A stretch of DNA of 64,000 bases, taken from the NCBI RefSeq assembly GCF_041521385.1, contig NZ_CP168006.1, positions 3,721,590 to 3,785,589 on the forward strand, read 5' to 3'. Below are positions 44,015 to 52,356 of this stretch, in pieces (within the stretch, counting starts at the first letter, position 1; the number at the start of each line of letters is the position of its first letter). Origin of the DNA: Alcaligenes faecalis. Its GTDB lineage: Bacteria; Pseudomonadota; Gammaproteobacteria; Burkholderiales; Burkholderiaceae_B. A model generated the notes under the pieces. It saw only the letters and a program-made list of their open reading frames with translations. It ran no database searches and had not been told where the DNA came from. Position numbers and translations under genes: made by a program.

Positions 44015-45826
44015 ATGTCTGAATTACTACATGGCTGCGGATTACGTTGGCAGATGGGCTCACAGCCCCCGCATTGGCCGGGCTTGCCCGCTGCCTTGAG
44101 CCGTCAGGCCCGATTGCTGGGTTTGTCCGAGCAAGCCGCAGGCCATCAAGACGAAGCAGCATTCCGCCTGCATTCGCCTGATTTTGAAACGATTAGCACG
44201 CGTCTGGAAACCGAGGCGGGGGGCATGACGCAAGCTGCGATCAGTGAGCTGAGTATGCAGGCCGCCAGCGGTATCTTGTCCGTGCATGGCCGCTCCAGTG
44301 GGCTTTCGGGCACGCTGGGCCTGGATTATCTTGCGGTGCTTAGTTCAGCCATGAGCTTGCAGGCGACCTTGGCGGCCGCCTTGGGCCAGTTGCGTGGCGG
44401 GCGTTTCTCCAAGGTGTTGGTTTCACCTTTGGGTTGTGGCTTGCTCAGCATCGGTCAATATCTGGCCGGGGCAACGGCGGCTCAAGATCCTGAGCAGTTA
44501 TTGGCAGGCAGTTACGATCCCGGCTTGCGGCCACCTTTTATGTCGCAAGATGGTGTGGCCTTTGAATTGGAGACGCTCGACCCCCGACCTTGGCGTGCCT
44601 TTTGGGAAGCGGTGGGTGTACCGGCAGAACTGGCCGGTCAAGCCTGGAAAGCGTTTTTGCTGCGCTATGCCAAGGCGGTCTGCCCCATGCCGGAGGTTTG
44701 TTTAAGCCGTCTGCAAACTCTGAGCTTTGCCCGTTTGCAGGAACTGGCCTTGCAGACCGGCATGGCCATCTTGCCGGTGCGTACACCGGCTCAACGCCAG
44801 AGCGATCGTGATTACGCGGCCTTGGCCGGTTTGTGGCAGCACCAGACTCATGCCGCGCCCAGTTCATTGCGTGCCTTGCGGTCCGATGCTGATTTGCCCC
44901 TGCGCGGGTTACGGGTGGTGGAGTCTTGCCGCCGGATTCAAGGGCCTATTGCCGGTCATTTGCTGGCGCTGCTGGGGGCGGAGGTGATTCGTCTGGAACC
45001 GCCCGGTGGTGATCCCTTGCGGTCCATGCCCCCGTGCGTGGATGGCTGCTCGGTGCGCTTTGATGCGCTTAATCAATTCAAGACGGTGCAGGAAGTGGAC
45101 ATTAAGTCGGCTCAAGGCCGGCAGGCCATTTACGAGCTGGTGAGCCAGTCCGATGTGTTTTTGCATAACTGGGCACCGGGCAAGGCGGCCGAGCTGAAAC
45201 TGGATGCCCAAGACCTGCACGCCGTGCGCCCGGATCTGGTCTACGCCTATGCGGGCGGTTGGGGCCAGGAGCAAGTGGACGCGCCGGGGACGGACTTCAC
45301 GGTGCAAGCCTGGTCGGGTATTGCTCACACCATTTCTCAAACCTCGGACGCACGGGGTGGGTCTTTGTTTACGGTGCTGGATGTGTTGGGCGGGGTGATG
45401 GCCGCGCTGGGTATCAGTGCCGCCTTGCTGCGCCGGGGCCTGAGCGGGTCGGGCTTGCGGGTCGACAGCTCCTTGCTGGCCACGGCCGATCATCTGGCCC
45501 AGGCTGTTTCTCCCATCAGTAAAACCGGCGTGTCGGCGGTGTTCCAGACGGGCGAGGGCTTCATCGTCATCGACTGTCAGGACCCAACGCATCTGCACGC
45601 CCTGGCCGGGTGGTTGAATGTGTCGCCCGATGCCGTCTGGACGGTCTTGCCGGACCGTCTTCTGTCCCAGTCTGCCTTGAGCCTGGAAGCGCAACTGGAT
45701 GTGCTGGGCATACCGGCCCGCCGTGTCCATAGCAATCTGGCGCAACTGCGTGCTGATCCACGCCTGGCGTCCCATTTCCATGACAAGGGCTATTCGTCTG
45801 TTCATTCTCCCTGGAGGTTTTTATGA
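44015..45826 (+). CDS. Family III CoA transferase (CaiB/BaiF type), double-length
   Basis: The 603-residue protein is about one and a half to two times as long as a normal CaiB protein. From about residue 290 it reads as a class III CoA transferase (LRGLRVVESCRRIQGPIAGHLLALLGAEVIRLEPPGGDP in outline), and it keeps the catalytic aspartate in YAYAGGWGQEQVDAPGTDF. The N-terminal half appears to be a diverged partner domain. Such enzymes move CoA between carboxylic acids. With the AMP ligase and acyl-CoA dehydrogenase downstream, it fits handling of a pyridine-carboxylate or its precursor as CoA ester; this is inference. Its stop overlaps the next ATG. Confidence 0.83.
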   Translation: MSELLHGCGLRWQMGSQPPHWPGLPAALSRQARLLGLSEQAAGHQDEAAFRLHSPDFETISTRLETEAGGMTQAAISELSMQAASGILSVHGRSSGLSGTLGLDYLAVLSSAMSLQATLAAALGQLRGGRFSKVLVSPLGCGLLSIGQYLAGATAAQDPEQLLAGSYDPGLRPPFMSQDGVAFELETLDPRPWRAFWEAVGVPAELAGQAWKAFLLRYAKAVCPMPEVCLSRLQTLSFARLQELALQTGMAILPVRTPAQRQSDRDYAALAGLWQHQTHAAPSSLRALRSDADLPLRGLRVVESCRRIQGPIAGHLLALLGAEVIRLEPPGGDPLRSMPPCVDGCSVRFDALNQFKTVQEVDIKSAQGRQAIYELVSQSDVFLHNWAPGKAAELKLDAQDLHAVRPDLVYAYAGGWGQEQVDAPGTDFTVQAWSGIAHTISQTSDARGGSLFTVLDVLGGVMAALGISAALLRRGLSGSGLRVDSSLLATADHLAQAVSPISKTGVSAVFQTGEGFIVIDCQDPTHLHALAGWLNVSPDAVWTVLPDRLLSQSALSLEAQLDVLGIPARRVHSNLAQLRADPRLASHFHDKGYSSVHSPWRFL

Positions 45827-47484
45827 ATCACGCTGGCATCATCGATCTGGTCCCTGCGTCATTGCGCCAACGCTGGATAGAGGACGGTACCTACCCGAAC
45901 AAGCCGGTCTTTACGCTGTTCGCGGAAAAAGCCCAGGTGCATCCGGACAAGCTGGCGGTGCTCTCGCCCGAAGGCAATATCAGCTATGGCGCCTTGATGG
46001 ACGCGGCTCTGCGTCTGGCAGGCAGCTTGCGTCGGGCAGGGATTATGGCGGGCGACGTGGTGGCGTATCAGCTCAGCAACCATTGGGTGTGCTGCGCCAT
46101 TGATCTGGCCGCCGCCGCGTTGGGGGCGATTGTGGCTCCTTTCCCACCCGGACGGGGCAAGCTGGATATACAGTCGCTGGTGCGTCGTTGCGATGCACGG
46201 GCGGTGATTGTGCCGCATGAGTATGCAGGCATTGATTTGTGCGACGTGATTGAGTCCTTGCGGCCTACACTGCTGTCCTTGCGTGTCCTGATTGTGCAAG
46301 GCCCATCGCGTCCGGGCTGGGTGAGCCTGGACTCTCTGTTTGAAGGCGAGCCGTTGGGTGTGTCCGAATTGCCCGAGGTGTCCCCCAATTCGCCGGTGCG
46401 TTTGCTGGTGTCCTCGGGCACCGAGTCCGAACCCAAGCTGGTGGCCTATTCGCATAATGCGCTGGTGGGTGGACGAGGGCGATTCCTGCAACGCATTTCC
46501 CCCAACGATGTGGAGTTCCGGGGCATGTATCTGGTGCCGCTGGGTTCTTCATTTGGCTCTACGGCCACCTTCGGCGTGCTGTGCTGGTTGGGCGGTTCTT
46601 TGGTGGTCTTGCCCAAGTTTGATGTGCCTAGTGCCATTGCCGCCATCAATGCCTTCAAGCCCAGTTTCATTCTGGGCGTGCCCACCATGTTCCAGCGTAT
46701 TGCGGCAGCACCCGAGCTGGAGAAGGCCGATAAAGCCAGCTTGCGCGGCTTGATTGTGGGCGGTTCAGTCATTGACGAAGCTACGGTACGCCGTTGTGTG
46801 GAAGCGTTTGATTGCGGTTTCATCAGCCTGTACGGCTCGGCCGATGGGGTGAACTGCCACAACACGCTGGACGATCCCATCGACGTGGTCTTGAGCAGTG
46901 TGGGGACCCCCAATCCGCAGGTGTGCGAGATCCGTCTGATTGATGACGAGGGCGTCGAAGTGCCGCACGGCGAAGTAGGCGAAATCACCGCACGCGGCCC
47001 CTTGAGCCCCATGCAATATGTGAACGCCCCGGAACTGGATGCCCAGTATCGGGATGAGCAGGGTTGGGTGAAAACGGGCGATCTGGGTTACATCAATGCC
47101 CAGGGGCAATTGGTGCTGGCGGGTCGCAAGAAAGACATCATCATTCGTGGTGGTGCGAACATCAGCCCGGTGCAAATTGAAGGCCTGGTCATGGCTCACC
47201 CGGATGTGGTTACCGTGGCGTGCGTGCCGGTCCCCGATGCGGACTTGGGGCAGCGTATTTGCTTGTGCGTGACGGTGCGCGACGGCGTGCCGCGTTTCTC
47301 CCTGAAAGAGATCACCGACTTCTTGCGTGAGCAGGGTCTGGAAGTGAACAAGTTGCCCGAGTATCTGCGCTTTTACCGCAGCTTGCCGCTGACGCCTGCG
47401 GGCAAGATCGACAAGCGCGCCTTGGCTGCCGATGCGGCTGCATTGGGTTCCGGGATCAAGACCGACGCGGGGATAGCAGCATGA
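45823..47484 (+). CDS. Class I adenylate-forming (AMP) ligase
   Basis: The 553-residue enzyme shows the ANL core motifs. These are a divergent phosphate-binding loop SSGTESEPKLVAYSH (in place of TSGTTGxPK), KTGDLGYINAQG, the hinge and A8 region GRKKDIIIRGGANISP, and the catalytic lysine in LTPAGKIDKRAL. It should activate a carboxylic acid with ATP. In PDTC and thioquinolobactin pathways the AMP ligase activates the pyridine or quinoline carboxylate so that carrier-bound thiocarboxylate can attack. Four-base overlaps on both sides (ATGA) indicate tight coupling with the CoA transferase and acyl-CoA dehydrogenase. Confidence 0.88.
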   Translation: MNHAGIIDLVPASLRQRWIEDGTYPNKPVFTLFAEKAQVHPDKLAVLSPEGNISYGALMDAALRLAGSLRRAGIMAGDVVAYQLSNHWVCCAIDLAAAALGAIVAPFPPGRGKLDIQSLVRRCDARAVIVPHEYAGIDLCDVIESLRPTLLSLRVLIVQGPSRPGWVSLDSLFEGEPLGVSELPEVSPNSPVRLLVSSGTESEPKLVAYSHNALVGGRGRFLQRISPNDVEFRGMYLVPLGSSFGSTATFGVLCWLGGSLVVLPKFDVPSAIAAINAFKPSFILGVPTMFQRIAAAPELEKADKASLRGLIVGGSVIDEATVRRCVEAFDCGFISLYGSADGVNCHNTLDDPIDVVLSSVGTPNPQVCEIRLIDDEGVEVPHGEVGEITARGPLSPMQYVNAPELDAQYRDEQGWVKTGDLGYINAQGQLVLAGRKKDIIIRGGANISPVQIEGLVMAHPDVVTVACVPVPDADLGQRICLCVTVRDGVPRFSLKEITDFLREQGLEVNKLPEYLRFYRSLPLTPAGKIDKRALAADAAALGSGIKTDAGIAA

Positions 47485-48674
47485 GCCACCTTGCTATTTC
47501 CAGCGCGGCCTTGAGCCGCAAGCTGCGGCAGTTTGTGGATACCGAGATCATTCCCAACGAGGGCATTCTGGCTCAGGGAGATAATCTGGCCCGCGAGCTG
47601 ACTCTGGACCTGACACGTCGCGCTCAACAGGCGGGTTTGTTCGGCAGTTTCTACCCCATGCATCGGGGTGGTCGGATCGCCAGCTTGCTTGAATACTTGC
47701 CCGTCGCCGAACAGGAAGGGCGTTCCGAGTACGGCCCTGGCATTTTCGGGGCGGACGCCACGTTGGACGCGTATATGTTGAGCCATCATGGCTCGGCCAG
47801 CGTCAAACAGCGCTTTCTGACGCCCTTGCTCAAGGGGGATGCAGTGTCCAGCTACGCCATGTCCGAGCCGGACAGCATTGGTTCGATTCCGGCCACCATG
47901 CAATGTCAGGCTCGCCTGATAGACGGGCAATGGCATGTGAATGGCCGCAAGTGGTTTATTTGCCGGGCGCAACAGGCCAGCTTCGCGACCGTGGTGGCGC
48001 GCAGCGCGGATGGCCCCGTGCATGAGTCCTTGTCCATGGTGATCGTGCCCACGGATGCGGCGGGCTTTAAAGTCGTGCGTCCCTTGCCTTTGCTGGGGCG
48101 TTATCAAGGGCAGAACGAGCTGCTGTTCAACAATGTGACCGTGCCGCAGGACTATGTTCTGGGCAGCGCCGGGCAGGGCATTGCTTTGATGCAAAAGCGC
48201 CTGGCCCTGGGCCGTATTCTGCGATCCGTGCAATGGCTGGGCTTGGCGCAACGCAGCTTTGACATCATGTGCGAGCGCATTCACTCGGAGCGTGGAGAGC
48301 TGGCGCGTCTGGCGGACAAACAACTGGTTCGGGCGCGGGTTTATCAGGTGTACCGTGCCATTGCCTCGGCTCGTTGCTTGCTGCGTGAAGCGGCTGTCAA
48401 GTTCGACGCGGGCTTACCCAATGCGGTGGAGGTGAATGTGGCCAAGCTGGCGGCGTCGGATGCGGTCAGCGAGGCGGCAGACTCCGCCATCCAGATCATG
48501 GGGGCCGAAGGCTTGGCCGATTGGAGCCCCTTGTCCGGTATCTACCGGGCAGCGCGTACCACGCATATTCTGGATGGGGCGGATGATGCTTTGATCAGCA
48601 CGGTTGGCAAGCACTTGCTGCAAGCCCACTACGCCATTCAGGAGACGGCAGACATGAGCAAGGCAGTGGCATGA
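47481..48674 (+). CDS. Acyl-CoA dehydrogenase-like flavoprotein
   Basis: The 397-residue protein follows the acyl-CoA dehydrogenase fold. It has the FAD and substrate-binding middle region (SYAMSEPDSIGSIPATMQCQARLIDGQWHVNGRKWFICRA in outline) and the helical C-terminal domain with IQIMGAEGLADWSPLSGIYRAART. It may oxidise a dihydropicolinate- or tetrahydrodipicolinate-type CoA ester to the aromatic ring, given its neighbours; that is inference. PDTC loci contain a gene of this type. It overlaps the AMP ligase and MFS genes by four bases each. Confidence 0.86.
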   Translation: MSHLAISSAALSRKLRQFVDTEIIPNEGILAQGDNLARELTLDLTRRAQQAGLFGSFYPMHRGGRIASLLEYLPVAEQEGRSEYGPGIFGADATLDAYMLSHHGSASVKQRFLTPLLKGDAVSSYAMSEPDSIGSIPATMQCQARLIDGQWHVNGRKWFICRAQQASFATVVARSADGPVHESLSMVIVPTDAAGFKVVRPLPLLGRYQGQNELLFNNVTVPQDYVLGSAGQGIALMQKRLALGRILRSVQWLGLAQRSFDIMCERIHSERGELARLADKQLVRARVYQVYRAIASARCLLREAAVKFDAGLPNAVEVNVAKLAASDAVSEAADSAIQIMGAEGLADWSPLSGIYRAARTTHILDGADDALISTVGKHLLQAHYAIQETADMSKAVA

Positions 48675-49861
48675 TGCTATCGACACGGGTAAGTCGTTCA
48701 CCTTGGATGCTGGGCAGTTTGATGACGCTGGCGATGGGTATGCCGATGATGGTGTTTTACGCCATCGGTGTGCTGGGCCCGCAAATCATTCAGGACTTGG
48801 GCATCTCGCGCGAGCAACTGGGGTGGTTGACTACCAGCACCTTTGGTCTGGCTGCCTTGCTCTCGCCGTGGGCGGGGGCTTTGGTGCAGCGCATGGGCAA
48901 TCGGCAAGGTTTGTTTTTGTTGTTCCTGCTGGTAGCCATGTCCTTTAGTCTGATTGCGGTCTTGCCGGGTTTCTGGGGTGTGCTGACGGCCTTGCTCTTG
49001 TGCGGCTTGGCGCAATCCTTGGCGAACCCGGTGACCAATCAGACTATTGCCCAGTTGGTACCGGCAGAGCGCAAGGCGGGGCTAGTCGGTATCAAGCAGT
49101 CCGGCGTGCAGGCTTCGGCCTTGCTGGCCGGTCTGGTCCTACCGACCCTGGCCTACAAGCTGGGGTGGCGGGTGGCGTTTGTGGTGTGGGTGCCGGCCAT
49201 GCTGTGCCTGTCCTATTTAGCCTTGCAGCTTTTGCCCGTCAGAGCCCATGCCGCTGCCAGTAGCATGTCCTGGCGCTTGCCCTGGCCCAGCCCACAATTG
49301 TGGCTATTGATGGCCATTCAGTTGTGCGCAGGTCTGGTACTGTCGTCCTTCATTACTTTTCTGGGCGTTTTTGCACAGCAGTTGGGCGTGTCGCCGTACT
49401 GGATAGGGATGCTGGTCAGCGGCTTTGGGGTGATGGGGATTGTGTCCCGAGTACTGCTGACGCCCATCGCCGCCCGCTTTGGTGATGAAACCTTGCTACT
49501 GGGCATCCTGTTTGTCATCCCGATTGTGGCCTTGTTGCTGATGATGATGGCCGCGCCGGACAGGCTCTGGCCTTTGGGAGCCGGGGTTCTGGCCATTGGT
49601 TTGACTCTGGTGGCCACCAATGCCATTGCCATGAGCATGTTGCTGCGAGATGCCCGTTTTGGGGCGCCGGCTCGTAGCGCCGGACTTTTATCCGTCGGGT
49701 TCTTTGGTGGCTTTGCCTTTGGCCCGCCCCTGTTTGGTGTGCTGCTGCGCTCGCCCGAAGGCTTTGCCGCTGCCTGGCCTTTCCTGATGGGTATTCTGGT
49801 GTGCGCCAGCTTGTTGTGCCTGATTTTGTACCAGGTTCGTCGTATGGCGAAAGGGGAATGA
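48671..49861 (+). CDS. Second MFS transporter of the metallophore cluster
   Basis: This 396-residue major facilitator has about 12 segments and a cytosolic loop after segment 2 (SPWAGALVQRMGNRQGLF) resembling motif A. It shows YQS/oxalate-formate-like or drug-exporter character. The start (ATGATG) overlaps the stop of the acyl-CoA dehydrogenase gene. Being last but one in the biosynthesis unit, it is a candidate exporter of the product, while the MFS gene next to the regulator is a candidate importer. These directions are inferred. Confidence 0.85.
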   Translation: MMLSTRVSRSPWMLGSLMTLAMGMPMMVFYAIGVLGPQIIQDLGISREQLGWLTTSTFGLAALLSPWAGALVQRMGNRQGLFLLFLLVAMSFSLIAVLPGFWGVLTALLLCGLAQSLANPVTNQTIAQLVPAERKAGLVGIKQSGVQASALLAGLVLPTLAYKLGWRVAFVVWVPAMLCLSYLALQLLPVRAHAAASSMSWRLPWPSPQLWLLMAIQLCAGLVLSSFITFLGVFAQQLGVSPYWIGMLVSGFGVMGIVSRVLLTPIAARFGDETLLLGILFVIPIVALLLMMMAAPDRLWPLGAGVLAIGLTLVATNAIAMSMLLRDARFGAPARSAGLLSVGFFGGFAFGPPLFGVLLRSPEGFAAAWPFLMGILVCASLLCLILYQVRRMAKGE

Positions 49862-49865
49862 TGGA

Positions 49866-50906
49866 ATGTCTGTAGAGGTATTGGGATCAGCCAGCATAGC
49901 GTCCATCTTTGCGAATATGGATCAGGTTGCCGAGCAATGTGGAGAGCAGTTTCCCCTGTTCAGACAGTCCTCGTCCGAGCAATGGACCTTGTCGCGACGT
50001 GGCTCCTGGTTGGGGGGATTTTGGGCGGGCTTGTGGTGGCGACGTGCCCTGATCAGCGGTCAGGCGCAGGATAAGGAACAGGCATTGCACTGGAGCCAGA
50101 AGCTGCAAGTCTGGTTGGAAGAGCCCAGCATCAATCGCAGTTTTGTGTTTTGGTATGGTTCTGGTTTGGGCAGTATCTGGCATGGGGATAGGCAGGCGGA
50201 AGCGAATGTCGATCAGGCTGCCCAAGCCTTGCTGAACAGTTTTGATGCCTCCAGCGGCTTCTGGCCTTTGGGGACTGGGATGGGGGGCGGGGAGGCAGGT
50301 AATCACATATTGAATGTGGACGCGTTGGCGCCGACGCTCTTGGTGCTGAACGCACAGGGCGGGCCGGTGGCGCGTCAGTTTGGACAATGGCATGTGGATG
50401 CGTGCCTGCGCTATTTACAAAAGCGCAGCGGGGCCTGGCGCGATACGGTTTTGTTGCGTGGGCATGATGTGCTGGCCGAACAGGGCGCTGAAACCTGGCA
50501 ACGAGGGCAGGCCTGGGCCATGTTGGGCATGGTAAGCGCAACGCGTTTGTACGACAGAGCGTCCTATGCTCATGCTGCTTTGAAAGCTTGTCGTTATTGG
50601 CACGAACGTTGGGGGAAGTGTGCACATGGTTTTTTGAGACAGGAATCTCCACTTAGTCCGGTAGACCGTTCGGCTTGGGCGATTGCTTCTTTGGCCATGG
50701 TCGAACTATGGCAGATTTTGCCGGAGCAACAATGGCTGCAGGAGCAATCGCGTCTGTATCTGGATGCCTTGTTGACGCCTGAGTTAAGTGAAACAGGGCG
50801 TTTTGTGGGGCATCTGTATAAAGTCGCGCCGGGGCAGACTGAACTGGTGGAGTCGGCATGCGCCAGCTTCTTCTTGCTGGAGGCCTTGCTGGCGCACTCG
50901 GCTTGA
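49866..50906 (+). CDS. GH88/GH105-like (alpha/alpha)6-barrel protein
   Basis: The 346-residue protein resembles unsaturated glucuronyl or rhamnogalacturonyl hydrolases. Supporting segments are RRGSWLGGFWAGLWWRRAL, GNHILNVDALAPTLLVL where GH88 enzymes carry a catalytic Asp, HDVLAEQGAETWQRGQAWAMLGM and VDRSAWAIASLAMVELW. There is no signal peptide, so it acts in the cytosol. It is four bases after the MFS stop and clearly in the same unit. A glycosidase-like protein is unexpected in a PDTC-type locus, and its role is unknown. It could remove a sugar cap from, or otherwise modify, the product. Confidence 0.75.
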   Translation: MSVEVLGSASIASIFANMDQVAEQCGEQFPLFRQSSSEQWTLSRRGSWLGGFWAGLWWRRALISGQAQDKEQALHWSQKLQVWLEEPSINRSFVFWYGSGLGSIWHGDRQAEANVDQAAQALLNSFDASSGFWPLGTGMGGGEAGNHILNVDALAPTLLVLNAQGGPVARQFGQWHVDACLRYLQKRSGAWRDTVLLRGHDVLAEQGAETWQRGQAWAMLGMVSATRLYDRASYAHAALKACRYWHERWGKCAHGFLRQESPLSPVDRSAWAIASLAMVELWQILPEQQWLQEQSRLYLDALLTPELSETGRFVGHLYKVAPGQTELVESACASFFLLEALLAHSA

Positions 50907-51025
50907 TAAGGGGCCATAGACTGCGCTATCGATGGGGTACGTTGCCTTACGTAAGACCGGGCCCAGAAAAGCAGGATGCCCGGCGCGATGGTCACACGCA
51001 ATACCCGTATCTTGTATCGAAGAAA

Positions 51026-51064
51026 CAAGCAGGCCAAAACACAGAGTTTGTTTTGGCCTGCTTG
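51026..51064. terminator. Perfect 16-bp hairpin between convergent genes
   Basis: CAAGCAGGCCAAAACA pairs with TGTTTTGGCCTGCTTG across a seven-base loop. It lies between the ends of the GH88-like gene (plus) and the DsrE-family gene (minus). No good T run follows on the plus strand and only TTTCTT on the minus strand, so it is probably a bidirectional terminator of modest type. Confidence 0.65.
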
Positions 51065-51084
51065 GCATTGGGCGACGCAGCCGA

Positions 51085-51459
51085 TCAGGAAATCTGTAAA
51101 GACCCTGTTGCACCCATCAGCAGGTCGATGACATCCGGCGCGGTAATGATCTCAAAGCGTGGGTCCATCTGCTCGGCGCTTAGACCGTTATGCAGCATGC
51201 AGGACTTGCACACGGCTACGCGTCCGCCTTGCTCCAGATACTTCTTCACCAGATCTGCTGCAGGCTCAAAAGGTGCGCCAATATTGATCGGGTCAGCGGC
51301 ACCGGGTATACCTAGTGCGACTCCTTCAGCCATTAGAATCAGGCAGGCGCTATGTCCTTTCTGAACCGCATTGACAGCCATGGTCAGGGCCACAGTGACT
51401 TTGTCGGGATTGCCCTGTGCATGAAAGAGCGTGGATACGAAAGCAGCGGGTTTAGGCAT
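51085..51459 (-). CDS. DsrE-family sulfurtransferase-like protein
   Basis: The 124-residue protein has the DsrE/DsrF-like fold pattern (VTVALTMAVNAVQKGHSACLILMAEGVALGI) and a cysteine pair in VAVCKSCMLHNG, a likely persulfide-carrying site. DsrE proteins relay sulfane sulfur. The ATG at 51459 has AAGGAGA upstream, which sets the start well inside a longer open frame. The gene lies 22 bases after the AhpD-like gene and next to an ArsR regulator of the sulfide-sensing type, suggesting a sulfur-stress operon that might protect against thiocarboxylate or sulfide by-products of the adjacent cluster. Confidence 0.85.
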   Translation of the reverse strand: MPKPAAFVSTLFHAQGNPDKVTVALTMAVNAVQKGHSACLILMAEGVALGIPGAADPINIGAPFEPAADLVKKYLEQGGRVAVCKSCMLHNGLSAEQMDPRFEIITAPDVIDLLMGATGSLQIS

Positions 51460-51481
51460 TACAGTTCTCCTTGTTTCTGGT

Positions 51482-51826
51482 TCAAGACTTGAACTCATTA
51501 AAAGCGGCAACGGCATTGGCGGCGTACATGACGGATGGGCCACCACCCATATAAATGGCAACGCCCAAGGCTTCGTGGACTTCCTCCTGGCTGGCGTTCA
51601 TGTGCGCCAGTGCCTTGCTGTGAAAGCCAATGCAGCCTTCGCAGCGCGTGGCCACGCCAATTGCCAAGGCGATCAGTTCCTTGGTCTTGGCATCAATAGC
51701 ACCGCCACTCATGGCTGCCTTGCCTATTTCTCCAAAGCCCTTCATGACCTCGGGCTGGGTCTGGCGCAACTGTGCCAGATTGCTGGAAATACCGTGGGTT
51801 AATTGCTTGTAGCTGGTTTCACTCAT
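51482..51826 (-). CDS. Carboxymuconolactone decarboxylase/AhpD-like protein
   Basis: The 114-residue protein has the CMD-family helix pair with the redox CxxC motif and nearby histidine, ATRCEGCIGFHSKALAH, as in AhpD peroxidase-reductase proteins. It therefore probably acts as a small thiol-disulfide or peroxide-handling enzyme and not as a decarboxylase. It is divergent from the ArsR gene with 119 bases between starts and precedes the DsrE-like gene. AAGGAC lies upstream of the ATG. Confidence 0.88.
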   Translation of the reverse strand: MSETSYKQLTHGISSNLAQLRQTQPEVMKGFGEIGKAAMSGGAIDAKTKELIALAIGVATRCEGCIGFHSKALAHMNASQEEVHEALGVAIYMGGGPSVMYAANAVAAFNEFKS

Positions 51827-51897
51827 GCGTAACGTCCTTTGTACTTAACAAAAGCAAAGAAAGGCAGAAATTATTGACTGCGTTAATTCAGTATATG

Positions 51898-51922
51898 CTA
51901 AATTAAGAATTATCTAAATTAA
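51898..51922. promoter_or_regulatory. AT-rich operator with CTAAATTAA direct repeats
   Basis: CTAAATTAA occurs at 51898-51906 and 51914-51922, 16 bases apart, in an AT-rich divergent promoter between the AhpD-like and ArsR genes. BigR/SqrR-type regulators bind AT-rich sites in such positions. A TTGACT at 51874 could be a -35 element. Confidence 0.5.
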
Positions 51923-51945
51923 TGCGTAAAAAAGTTGGATAAACC

Positions 51946-52257
51946 ATGATTCAACGCAAATCCGACATCGAGCTTTTGCAAGAAAGTGCTGATCAGGCGG
52001 CCGCCTTGTTGCAGGCTGTAGGCAATCCCAAGCGTCTGGTCATTTTGTGTCTGTTGATACAGCAAGGCGAGATGAGTGTGGGAGCCCTGAACGAGATGGT
52101 GACGCTTAGCCCGTCAGCCCTGTCGCAGCATTTGGCACGGATGCGCCAGGAAGGTTTGGTCAGCTACCGGCGCGAGGCGCAAACCCTGTACTACCGTATT
52201 GAAGACCCGAATGTCGCCAAGTTGATTGGCACCTTGAAGGATATATTTTGTCCCTGA
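51946..52257 (+). CDS. ArsR-family regulator, BigR/SqrR-like sulfide sensor
   Basis: The 103-residue protein has the ArsR winged HTH (GNPKRLVILCLLI, LSPSALSQHLARMRQEGLVSYRREAQTLYYRI). Two cysteines only are present, Cys35 in the helix before the HTH and Cys102 in the last residues (KDIFCP). This spacing matches the pair that forms a tetrasulfide or disulfide in BigR, SqrR and YgaV, which sense persulfides. Metal-binding CxC motifs of ArsR/SmtB are absent. The divergent AhpD-DsrE pair and the downstream DUF2892 gene (as in YgaV-YgaP) support a sulfur-stress regulon. Confidence 0.86.
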   Translation: MIQRKSDIELLQESADQAAALLQAVGNPKRLVILCLLIQQGEMSVGALNEMVTLSPSALSQHLARMRQEGLVSYRREAQTLYYRIEDPNVAKLIGTLKDIFCP

Positions 52258-52260
52258 AGC

Positions 52261-52327
52261 GGCGGGTGATAGAGGGGCAGGGCAGCAGCGTTATCCTGCG
52301 TGTAGGTACCCTCACCCGCCCCGTTTT
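52261..52327 (+). terminator. Structured terminator after the ArsR gene
   Basis: GGCGGGTGA pairs with TCACCCGCC, enclosing an internal GCAG-rich stem, and CCGTTTTTT follows. It lies between the ArsR gene and the DUF2892 gene and may attenuate read-through. Confidence 0.7.
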
Positions 52328-52356
52328 TTCTTACTTTTTTGTTGAGAGGATGAGCC

